Assembly: GCA_020024235.1 (NCBI GenBank)
Contig: JAHHUA010000054.1
Span: 1 to 10,475 of the forward strand
DNA: 10,475 nt
Direction: 5' to 3'
DNA from: Oscillospiraceae bacterium
Lineage (GTDB): Bacteria; Bacillota; Clostridia; Oscillospirales; Ruminococcaceae
Made by a program: the position numbers and the translations under genes. The notes beneath the pieces are model-generated. The model saw nothing but the letters and a program-made list of their open reading frames with translations. It had not been told where the DNA came from and searched no databases. This document shows, piece by piece, positions 1-6,609 of this stretch; position 1 is the first letter of the stretch, and every line of letters begins with the position of its first letter.

Positions 1-553
1 TAAAAATAATACCTGCATTTATTTTGAGTGAGAAATTGATAAAATCTTCTCCCCCATCTATGGAAATAACCTCAAAAACCGGCTTTAAATCTATTTCTTT
101 CATGCCTTTTTTGGATTTTTTCTCAACTATGATTTTATCTTTGTTTATAAATTCGGTGAATTTTTCTTTTATTCTATCAGTTTTTTCAAAGTAAATATCC
201 ATATCATAAGTTGCCCAAACAATTTCCTTGGGTTCTTCTTTAGGAAGACTTACTTTGGTTATTTCAATACCTTCAGGCATTACTTCATTTAATTTTTTTT
301 GTATTTCTTCGTAATTATTGTCTTCTGGTTCCATTTTAATGTCGAAAAATTCACTGGTACTTTCATACCCCAAAGATAAAGCCAATGGATAGTTTAAATA
401 CATATGTGGGTTATATCCCATTGTGTACCAAACAGGAATTTCTGCTCTTTTTATGGCTCTCTGCAAACATTTTGCCATATCCAAATGAGCTATATATTTA
501 GCCCTTCCTGTTTTGTTAAAAAATACTCTTACAGGTTTAGCCGTATTAATCAT
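1..553 (-). CDS. TIGR03936/DUF2344 radical SAM-linked protein (partial, C-terminus off the left edge)
   Basis: The frame opens at the ATG at 553-551 and runs through the window edge without a stop, giving about 184 residues. Family members are usually somewhat over 200 residues, so only the C-terminus is missing. The N-terminus reads VRVFFNKTGRAKYIAHLDM, followed by QRAIKRAEIPVWYTMGYNPH. This is the hallmark of the DUF2344 family (V-R-x-x-F-x-K-x-G-x-x-x-x-x-SHLD and GFNPH), which is known to travel with, or be fused to, TIGR03960 radical SAM proteins. Its ATG shares one base with the TAA of the radical SAM gene (TAATG), and a GGGGGTG ribosome site lies inside the end of that gene, so translation is probably coupled. 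The molecular role of the family is unknown; action together with the upstream enzyme is inferred from context. The family call is firm. Confidence 0.9.
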   Translation of the reverse strand, partial: MINTAKPVRVFFNKTGRAKYIAHLDMAKCLQRAIKRAEIPVWYTMGYNPHMYLNYPLALSLGYESTSEFFDIKMEPEDNNYEEIQKKLNEVMPEGIEITKVSLPKEEPKEIVWATYDMDIYFEKTDRIKEKFTEFINKDKIIVEKKSKKGMKEIDLKPVFEVISIDGGEDFINFSLKINAGIIF

Positions 554-2388
554 TATTTGCAGGCACCCCCTACTGCTCTTGATGCTCCACAACCTGTGCA
601 TTTTTCACGGCAGTTGGGAGTTGTCAGACTTTCATGGGCAAGTTTATTTTCTTTTATAAGGAATTTTTTTGTTACAAGATAATCCAGGTGATCCCATGGC
701 ATAATTTCATCATAGTTTCTTTGACGATTTGAATAGAAAGTACCGTCCACACCACACTTATCAAGAGCCTTAATCCAGCGGTTAAGGTCGAAATATTCTC
801 CCCAGGCATCCAGTTTACTGCCATTTTTCCAGGCAAGCTCAACCACATCACAGAGTCTTCTGTCCCCTCTTGCCAAAATCCCCTCCAAAACACTGATATC
901 TGCATCATGATAACTGGGGTTAATTTTTCTGGTGGTAATTTCATTGAGGAGAATTTTCTGTTTTCTGTGAAATTCTTCAACAGTGTTCTGAGCCTCAAAT
1001 TCAAAAGGTGTAAAAGGTTTCGGAACAAAGCAGGCACAGCTTATATTTACATTTACACCCTTTCCCTTTGGTCTATTGGGCATATTGTAGAACAAATCCA
1101 CAACTTTTTGTCCCAAATGAGCTATAGCTTTTATATCATCATCGGTTTCTGTGGGCAAACCCATCATAAAATAGAGTTTTACTGTGGTGTATCCGCTTTC
1201 AAAAGCCATTAAACAAGTGTCCATAATTTCTTTTTCGGTGATATTTTTATTAATTACATCACGCATACGCTGTGTTCCGGCTTCAGGAGCAAAGGTAAGT
1301 CCCGATTTTCTGACTTTTTTAATTTTTTCCAAAAGTTCCTCAGAAAAATTATCTATTCTGAGAGAGGGCAGTGAAATATTTATCTTTTCAGCCTCACTCC
1401 ATGTAATCATTTTGTCTAAAAGTGGTTCTATTTCCCTGTAATCACTGGTGGAAAGACTGGTCAGTGATACTTCCTCATAACCTGCGTTTTTACAGATTTC
1501 AAAAGCGGATTTATTTACTGTGTCATGATGTTTCTCCCGCACGGGGCGATAAATATATCCTGCTTGTCAGAATCTGCATCCTCTTATACAGCCACGGAAA
1601 ACTTCTGCCATTGCTCTGTCATGAACAGTGTCAGAAAAAGGTACAACAAATTCAGAGGGATAAAAAACTTTGTCCATATCTTCAATAATGCGTTTTTCCA
1701 CTTTTTCAGGAGCATTATGTGTAGGTGTTACAGATTTTATGGTTTTATCCTTATTATATTCCACCTCATAAAATTCAGGGACATAAATTCCTTTTATTTG
1801 AGCTGCTTTTTCCAGAAATTTAAGCTTGCTCAGATTTTGTTTTTTACATTCTTTATACAAGTCAATAAGTTCAAGATTTACCTCTTCACCTTCACCCAAA
1901 ATAAATATATCAATAAAATCCGCAATAGGTTCAGGGTTACAGGCACAAGGTCCTCCCGCTATTATAACAGGGTCATTTTCGGCTCTTTTAGCACTTCTGA
2001 CTTCAAGACCGGCTAAATCCAGCATATTTAAAACAGATGTAAAAGAAAGTTCATACTGTAAGGTAAAACCTATAAAATCAAAGTCCTTTATAGGGTCAAG
2101 ACTTTCTAAGCCATAAAGAGGGATATTATTTTCCCTCATTAAATTTTCCATATCAATATCCGGTGCAAAACATCTTTCACACCAAATATCATCTCTTTCA
2201 TTTTTAAGTGAATAAAGTATCTTCATTCCCAAATGGGACATTCCCACATCATACATATCGGGAAAACACATGGCAAATCTAACCATGTTATCAGTGAGTT
2301 TTTTTACTACAGAACCGGTTTCTCCCCCTGTATATCTGGAGGGTTTTTGTACTTTCATCAATATCTTATCAAGTTGTTCTATTTTCAT
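553..2388 (-). CDS. TIGR03960-type B12-binding-domain radical SAM protein with an in-frame UGA (candidate selenoprotein)
   Basis: One continuous frame of 612 codons (ATG 2388 to TAA 555-553) is interrupted only by TGA at 1569-1567, codon 274. Residues 1-273 carry the family's N-terminal part: KPSRYTGGETGSVVKK, then CFPDMYDVGMSHLGMKILY, LESLDPIKDFDFIGFTLQYE and AGGPCACNPEPIADF, a B12-binding-like domain. They end in FRGCIRGCRF. After the TGA come QAGYIYRPVREK and a radical SAM barrel with YEEVSLTSLSTSDY, APEAGTQRMRDVINK and YFMMGLPTETDDD. The cysteine-rich tail contains CREKCTGCGA. Family members normally have CTRGCRFCQAG here, so the TGA replaces the third cluster cysteine (C267-x3-C271-x2-U274). 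The total of about 611 residues matches full-length members. The RBS GGAGAT lies 16 bases or less after degV, and the next gene overlaps by one base. The family's reaction is unknown. The main alternative is a nonsense mutation in this gene. Confidence 0.85.
1531..1553 (-). promoter_or_regulatory. Candidate bacterial SECIS hairpin downstream of the UGA
   Basis: On the mRNA, starting 22 nt after the UGA, CCC (1545-1543) can pair with GGG (1538-1536) around a GUGC loop. A lower UUU/AAA pairing (1553-1551 with 1533-1531) lies across an asymmetric internal loop. A loop G about 25 nt from the UGA fits the loose bacterial SECIS pattern: short upper stem, small loop with a G near its start, close behind the UGA. 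The 15 bases encoding RPVRE (1534-1548) are 13/15 G or C in an AT-rich gene that mostly uses AGA for arginine, which hints at selection on RNA structure. The stem is short and was judged by eye without energy calculation. Confidence 0.45.
1567..1569 (-). other. In-frame UGA at the third [4Fe-4S] cysteine position (candidate selenocysteine codon)
   Basis: The minus strand reads TGC AGA TTC TGA CAA GCA GGA, that is C-R-F-stop-Q-A-G, while the family consensus is C-R-F-C-Q-A-G. The frame and the protein similarity continue on both sides without a shift. UGA differs from both cysteine codons by one base, so a point mutation is possible. A UGA landing on one of three essential cysteines among about 611 codons is, however, the classic signature of selenocysteine. 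Whether the genome carries selA, selB, selC and selD cannot be seen here. Confidence 0.62.
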
Positions 2389-2404
2389 AATATCTCCAAA
2401 TAAA

Positions 2405-3277
2405 TTATCTTTCCGTACCCCAGAAATAAACTCCTATTGTACCGGGACCGGAATGAGCTCCTATAATTGGGCCCATTTCATTTATAATAATATCTTTTGG
2501 ATTCGCCTTTTTGCTTATGTATTCTTTAAGATACTCGGCAGATTCCAAATCATCTCCATGACCTATAAAAATCACTTGTTTTTCTATATCAACGGCGGTA
2601 GACAGACATTTGTCCGCCAAAGCTTCCAAAGCAGCTTTTCTTCCTCTCGCTTTTCCCATCAAAATAAGTTTTCCTTCATTATCCATATGCATAATGGGCA
2701 TAATTTTAAGCAAACTTCCTGCTATTGCCACGGTTTTAGACACTCTGCCGCCTCTGTGAAGGAAGAATAAATCTTCTACGGTAAACCAATGACACATATG
2801 CAGTTTTGAGTTTTCACACCACTTTACAAATTCATCTATATCAGGGGTAACTTTTTTCTTTTCGGCTGCATAGCATACAAAAAGTCCAAATCCGCAGGAA
2901 GCGGAAAGGCTGTCAACTACACAAATTTTTCTTTCGGGATATTTTTCAGCTAAAATATCTTTTGCAATATTGGCAGACTGTATGGAACCACTGAGTCCCG
3001 ATGAAAAACAAAGGTAAACTATGTCATTGCCTTTTTTAAGTTCTTCTTCAAAATATTCCACATATCTTTCTGAATTTATTTGTGCTGTGGTTACTTTCGC
3101 CTGTGTACGCAAAAGTTTAAATATTTCCTTAAATCCGTATTCTCTGAAATCTGAGTAGTGATTATATTCTTTATCATCTATAAAAAATGGCATTGGTATT
3201 GCTGTCACATTATATTTTTTCAAAATTTCTTCCGATATATCAACTGTTACATCGGTAAATAATACATAATTACTCAT
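2405..3277 (-). CDS. DegV family protein (fatty-acid-binding)
   Basis: A 290-residue protein of normal DegV length. DegV proteins bind a fatty acid in a cleft between two domains; in Firmicutes some serve as FakB subunits that present fatty acids to the kinase FakA. Seen here: the N-terminal YVLFTDVTVDI strand (usually TDST-D, so the serine is replaced by valine), KVTTAQI at 61-67, the SSGLSGS loop at 92-98, the RGGRVSK motif, and the C-terminal GPIIGAHSGPGTIGVYF. The ATG at 3277 is chosen over an ATG 16 codons upstream because AGGAGG sits 9 bases before it and the family begins here. It is the first gene of the apparent operon with the radical SAM pair, whose start is 16 bases downstream. 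Whether it is a FakB for exogenous fatty acids or another paralogue cannot be told. Confidence 0.93.
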   Translation of the reverse strand: MSNYVLFTDVTVDISEEILKKYNVTAIPMPFFIDDKEYNHYSDFREYGFKEIFKLLRTQAKVTTAQINSERYVEYFEEELKKGNDIVYLCFSSGLSGSIQSANIAKDILAEKYPERKICVVDSLSASCGFGLFVCYAAEKKKVTPDIDEFVKWCENSKLHMCHWFTVEDLFFLHRGGRVSKTVAIAGSLLKIMPIMHMDNEGKLILMGKARGRKAALEALADKCLSTAVDIEKQVIFIGHGDDLESAEYLKEYISKKANPKDIIINEMGPIIGAHSGPGTIGVYFWGTER

Positions 3278-3312
3278 ATATGTATTCCCTCCTGCAATTA
3301 TAGTATGATTAT

Positions 3313-3341
3313 ATTTTATCATCACTGTTATTATATTACAA
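3313..3341 (-). promoter_or_regulatory. Probable sigma-A promoter of the degV operon
   Basis: On the minus strand TTGTAA (3341-3336) and TAAAAT (3318-3313) are separated by exactly 17 bases, about 36 bases before the degV start codon. The region is very AT-rich and holds other TATAAT-like words nearby, so the exact -10 is uncertain. Confidence 0.5.
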
Positions 3342-3381
3342 GATGTTTATTAAATTATCCGTTTTAAAAATAATAAAACTG

Positions 3382-3890
3382 CTATTCATACATATCTTTT
3401 CTTAAAATAATGCTGTCTTTCATCATAATTTTTCCTTTAGCAAATACATCTGTCAGCACTAAATCATCATTAAGAACAGTTAAATCCCCATAAATACACT
3501 GGGCTATTCTGACCTTTTGATTAAAATTTAATACCTCAGCCATATTGGATATGATAAATTTCAGTGCATATTCCGAATAAATATTGCATTTTACCATCAT
3601 TTCTTTATGGTGTCAAAAAGAGTGGTCATTTTTCCCATATCTATACTATAGTATTGTGATTTCATTTCATCTTGGTACACTGCCGTTAGAATATAAGCTT
3701 AGTGTGAGTTTTTCCCAGTTTTTTCAGAAAGCCAAATAAGTTTTTCTGCTGCATCTTCATCGGCTGTCAAATCAGCATAACCTCCCTTATTGACAAAATT
3801 TTAACTGTCATCTATATATCTGCCCATATAAGTTGGTCTAAAATGAGTTATGGAATATCTGTTTCTTCCGCTATTTAAATTATGGGTTTT
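3382..3890 (-). pseudogene. Decayed C-terminal half of an isoaspartyl dipeptidase (IadA-like metallohydrolase)
   Basis: Read on the minus strand and joined across frames, the remnant gives IAEETDIP, ITHFRPTYMGR, FVNKGGYADLTADED, MGKMTTLFDTIKK, EYALKFIISNMAEVLN and GDLTVLNDDLVLTDVFAKGK, with MMKD near the TAG at 3384-3382. This order matches the C-terminal half of beta-aspartyl (isoaspartyl) dipeptidases: IPxTxFxPTHxxR, KGGYxDLT, SLF, ALKxITSNxAxVL, DADLxVL and VFAKGKxMxKDG. Stop codons lie at 3875-3877, 3801-3803 and 3699-3701. Frame changes occur near 3855 (between IP and ITHF) and near 3600. The N-terminal half is absent; the similarity starts just past the pcp terminator. The last 72 codons (3382-3600) are open but cannot form a working enzyme. 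The family identification is from memory of the motif order. Confidence 0.8.
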
Positions 3891-3926
3891 ATTCCGTTTT
3901 TATAAGTATCATAATTTTGCACCCAT

Positions 3927-3959
3927 AAAAAAGAGACAGCTTATTTGCTGTCCCTTTTT
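3927..3959 (-). terminator. Rho-independent terminator of the DUF969-DUF979-pcp operon
   Basis: On the minus strand GGGACAGC and GCTGTCTC form a stem around a 6-base loop, allowing one G-U pair, followed by a run of T. It starts 14 bases after the pcp stop codon. The A run on the other side means it could also work on the plus strand. Confidence 0.85.
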
Positions 3960-3972
3960 ACAAAATAATATT

Positions 3973-4614
3973 TTAGTGAATTGCTCCGCCTACAGCTTTA
4001 ATATCCTTATCATTTTCAACGATTGCTTCAATAGCAAGTTCAATAGATCTTGCTATATCGTTAAGGGACATACATGCTACATTGCGTTTTTCAATAACTT
4101 GTTCAGGAATAAAAGGAACATGGATAAATCCACCCTTAACTCCCGGAAATTCCTTATTAATATAATAAAGAACACCGTACATTACATGGTTGCATACATA
4201 TGTGCCTGCTGTGTTGGAAACAATAGCCGGATAACCGCCTTTTTTAATGTTTTCAACCATAGCTTTTACAGGCAAATTGCTGAAGTATGCTGCGTCACCA
4301 TCTTCAAAGTTAGGTTCATCAATAGGTTTGAAACCTTCATTGTCGGAAATTGAACCATCCATAATATTTATAGCAACTCTTTCAGGCTGAACACAGAATC
4401 TTGTACCTGCCTGACCTATGCTGAGTACAACATCAGGATGAATTTCCTTCATTTTTTCATGAATAATTTCAACTGATTTTTTAAATACTGTAGGAATTTG
4501 CATTTTAACAATTTCAGCTCCTGCAATATTGTCTTTGATTATTTTTACAGCTTCCCAAGCTGGGTTAATTTTTTCTCCGCCAAATGGATCAAAACCTGTA
4601 ATCAATATTTTCAT
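3973..4614 (-). CDS. pcp: Pyroglutamyl-peptidase I (pyrrolidone-carboxylate peptidase)
   Basis: A cytoplasmic cysteine peptidase of family C15 that removes N-terminal pyroglutamate (5-oxoproline) from peptides. The 213-residue length is typical. It opens with MKILITGFDPFGG and N17-P18-W20. The catalytic triad is complete: Glu78 in QPERVAIN, Cys141 in SNTAGTYVCNHVMYG and His165 in GFIHVPFIPEQ. The ATG at 4614 is preferred over the GTG three codons upstream because the AGAGGTG ribosome site overlaps that GTG and the family begins with MKxLxTGFxPF. It lies 47 bases after DUF979 in the same transcript and is followed by a terminator. Its neighbours suggest use of pyroglutamyl peptides or recovery of 5-oxoproline. 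Confidence 0.96.
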   Translation of the reverse strand: MKILITGFDPFGGEKINPAWEAVKIIKDNIAGAEIVKMQIPTVFKKSVEIIHEKMKEIHPDVVLSIGQAGTRFCVQPERVAINIMDGSISDNEGFKPIDEPNFEDGDAAYFSNLPVKAMVENIKKGGYPAIVSNTAGTYVCNHVMYGVLYYINKEFPGVKGGFIHVPFIPEQVIEKRNVACMSLNDIARSIELAIEAIVENDKDIKAVGGAIH

Positions 4615-4661
4615 TTTAAGCACCTCTTAATATTTATAAGTTTCTAATTTATATTATTGAC

Positions 4662-5591
4662 TTAGAATGCCCATACATACATCAAAACAATGTGAATAAG
4701 AAGCATAATTAAAGAAATAGGAACTTGAGCTTTAATAATTGAGTATTTACCTTTAGTTTCAAGAAGGGCAGCAGGCATAATGTTAAAGTTTGCTGCCATA
4801 GGTGTAATAAGTGTTCCGCAATATCCGGCTGTCATACCAAGTGCACCTACAATAATTGGATTAGCACCTTGACCTATAAGGAATGGTATACCAATACCAA
4901 CTGTCATAACAGCAAATGCAGCAAAACCATTACCCATTATCGCTGTAAACAAAGCCATACCTATGCAGTAAACTGCTACTGCAATGAATTTGCTTCCGTC
5001 AGGAATAAGACCTCCGACCAAGTTAGAAACAACTGCTCCCACTCCACATGATGTGAACAATGCACCCAATGCTGCCAAAAGCTGTGGCAAGAGAGATACA
5101 GATCCCATTGTATCAACCATTCTTGTAGATTCGGTAACAATGGTTTTAACCGGTGCTTTAGTAATAATAAATACTACAACTGCTCCGATAAATGCTGACA
5201 CACCGATAGCATTATTTGAAGAAACAATACCTGTTGCGGCTACAATTACTGCAGCAAATGCAAGTACCAAAGATGGAATAAAAATGAGGTTTCCTATCTT
5301 ATCAGCATTTTTTCTTGCTTCTTCGGGAGCTATTTCAACGCTCTTTGTTTTTACTACTCCACCGGTTGCAGAAATAATTGCTGCTGCACAAATAATAAAT
5401 CCGGTCAGTGTATAAGGAATGTACTTACCTATTATAAATGGAATTGCAATTAAAATCCAGAATATACCTGTTGTTTTGCTTTTTGGATTTTCTTTGTCTT
5501 TAAATGCCTTAGCTGCGTTTGCCACAAAAACAAGACCGCAGATTACGAAAAATATTTCCGATAAAATCGGATTATATATTTTAGGATCCAT
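4662..5591 (-). CDS. DUF979 family membrane protein (putative transporter subunit)
   Basis: A 309-residue, strongly hydrophobic protein with about nine or ten membrane segments and no signal peptide that I can see. It opens with YNPILSEIFFVICGLVFVANA and contains FWILIAIPFIIGKYIP, LVLAFAAVIVAATGIVSSNNAIG, the glycine-rich GNGFAAFAVMTVGIGIPF, and a GMTAGYCGTLITPMAANFN segment near the end. I recognise this as DUF979. The Gly/Thr/Pro loops resemble substrate-binding re-entrant loops of secondary transporters. AGGAGG lies 7 bases before the ATG. It sits between DUF969 and pcp, an arrangement known in Firmicutes, where the DUF969/DUF979 pair is suspected to be a two-part transporter for 5-oxoproline or related compounds. 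That substrate is an inference from context. Confidence 0.9.
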   Translation of the reverse strand: MDPKIYNPILSEIFFVICGLVFVANAAKAFKDKENPKSKTTGIFWILIAIPFIIGKYIPYTLTGFIICAAAIISATGGVVKTKSVEIAPEEARKNADKIGNLIFIPSLVLAFAAVIVAATGIVSSNNAIGVSAFIGAVVVFIITKAPVKTIVTESTRMVDTMGSVSLLPQLLAALGALFTSCGVGAVVSNLVGGLIPDGSKFIAVAVYCIGMALFTAIMGNGFAAFAVMTVGIGIPFLIGQGANPIIVGALGMTAGYCGTLITPMAANFNIMPAALLETKGKYSIIKAQVPISLIMLLIHIVLMYVWAF

Positions 5592-5626
5592 AATTATTTC
5601 CTCCTGTTTAGCCTAAATTATGAAAT

Positions 5627-6319
5627 TTAATTGTTTTTTATACCGTATTTTTTCTTCATCTTCATATCAAACAAGAGGAAGTAAATAATACTTACTACCA
5701 AAGAAATACCGAATATGGGCCAGCAGGCAGCTGCAATCTGCAATGCATCAACATCAAATCCCTGTTCTGTCATTGTAGAGGCAACAAGCAATGTACCAGA
5801 GCTTCCCATAAAGCAAAGCTGTCCGAAGAAGTTACCAAAGTTTTCTGAAGCTGCAGCCAATCCCTTAACTTCATCGGCATCTTTTTCATCAACAGTTCCG
5901 TGTTTAGCTGAAACAGCGCCTTCTGCCATAGGCAAAATAAGTGGTCTGATAAACTGGACATGACCACCAAGACGAAGTGAAAAAGCAGCAGAGAACTGTC
6001 TTATAACAACCCATACAGAGAGAAGTTTGCCACATGTAACACTCTTAAATTTCATGATAAGGTCCTTTGCTTTTTCTTTAAGTCCGTATCTTTCACAAAT
6101 ACCGATAATACCTACAGTAACAACAAAAATTGTTGACTGTCTTTGGTTTACGAATGATTTCCCAAGTATTTCGAAAATTTCCATAAACTTCATATCACCG
6201 TTAAATACTGCAACCAAACCTGTAATAATTCCGGCTGCAACAACTGTACTGAATGTGTCCCATTTTCTTATAAAACCAATGACAACAAACAATACTCCTA
6301 AAAGTTTTAGTAATTCCAT
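5627..6319 (-). CDS. DUF969 family membrane protein (putative transporter subunit)
   Basis: A 230-residue integral membrane protein, first gene of the operon. It begins MELLKLLGVLFVVIGF and has about five or six hydrophobic segments. Conserved-looking polar stretches are RQSTIFVVTVGIIGICERYGL (about 60-80) and SLRLGGHVQFIRPLILPMAEG (about 114-134), then ENFGNFFGQ and a C-terminal FGISLVVSIIYFLLF helix. These are the DUF969 hallmarks. The protein is about half the size of a typical secondary transporter and always seems to travel with DUF979, consistent with the two forming one transporter. AGGAGG lies 8 bases before the ATG, and DUF979 starts 35 bases after its stop. The function has not been shown from this sequence. 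Confidence 0.9.
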   Translation of the reverse strand: MELLKLLGVLFVVIGFIRKWDTFSTVVAAGIITGLVAVFNGDMKFMEIFEILGKSFVNQRQSTIFVVTVGIIGICERYGLKEKAKDLIMKFKSVTCGKLLSVWVVIRQFSAAFSLRLGGHVQFIRPLILPMAEGAVSAKHGTVDEKDADEVKGLAAASENFGNFFGQLCFMGSSGTLLVASTMTEQGFDVDALQIAAACWPIFGISLVVSIIYFLLFDMKMKKKYGIKNN

Positions 6320-6370
6320 AAAAAAACCTCCTATGCTTTTTGTAATATTTAAATAAAATTACTCCAAAAG

Positions 6371-6399
6371 ATAATACCATATATTTAGACTAATTTCAA
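6371..6399 (-). promoter_or_regulatory. Sigma-A promoter of the DUF969-DUF979-pcp operon
   Basis: TTGAAA (6399-6394) and TATTAT (6376-6371) on the minus strand are 17 bases apart, with TGG before the -10 giving an extended -10 element. The predicted leader to the DUF969 start is about 45 bases. No operator or riboswitch was recognised in the AT-rich divergent region 6320-6609. Confidence 0.75.
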
Positions 6400-6543
6400 C
6401 ATAAATTTTATAATTGTAAAATATTCCACATTATTTTATTTGATATGTGAATTTTTTTAGTATCATTCTATAAATATTTCATATTTATTAATTTATCAGT
6501 TTAAATACCTTTCTTTTTGTATGCAATTTATACAGTTTTGCTA

Positions 6544-6572
6544 TTGACTTTTACAATATATAAATATATTAT
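6544..6572 (+). promoter_or_regulatory. Sigma-A promoter of the MATE transporter gene
   Basis: TTGACT (6544-6549) and TATTAT (6567-6572) have the ideal 17-base spacing. The leader is about 30 bases long and ends in an AGGAGTG ribosome site (6598-6604), 5 bases before the ATG. Several alternating AT words make a second start point possible. Confidence 0.75.
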
Positions 6573-6609
6573 ATAAAGTAATTACTATATTTATAATAGG
6601 AGTGAATTT

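Noticed and set aside
553..1542. A separate 329-residue gene starting at the GTG at 1542
   Set aside because: No ribosome site precedes this GTG, it lies inside the radical SAM motif region, and it is in the same frame as the upstream part with continuous family similarity (QAGYIYRP) before it.
3278..3325. Upstream ATG extension of DegV by 16 residues
   Set aside because: It overlaps the ribosome site AGGAGG and the likely transcription start region; the family begins at MSNYVLFTD.
3382..3600. A standalone 72-residue gene
   Set aside because: Its sequence is the C-terminal end of an isoaspartyl dipeptidase, and matching decayed sequence continues upstream in other frames.
6320..6609. Riboswitch or small RNA in the divergent region
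   Set aside because: Apart from two promoters and ribosome sites it is plain AT-rich sequence; both predicted leaders are under 50 bases, and no conserved aptamer-like pairing was seen.
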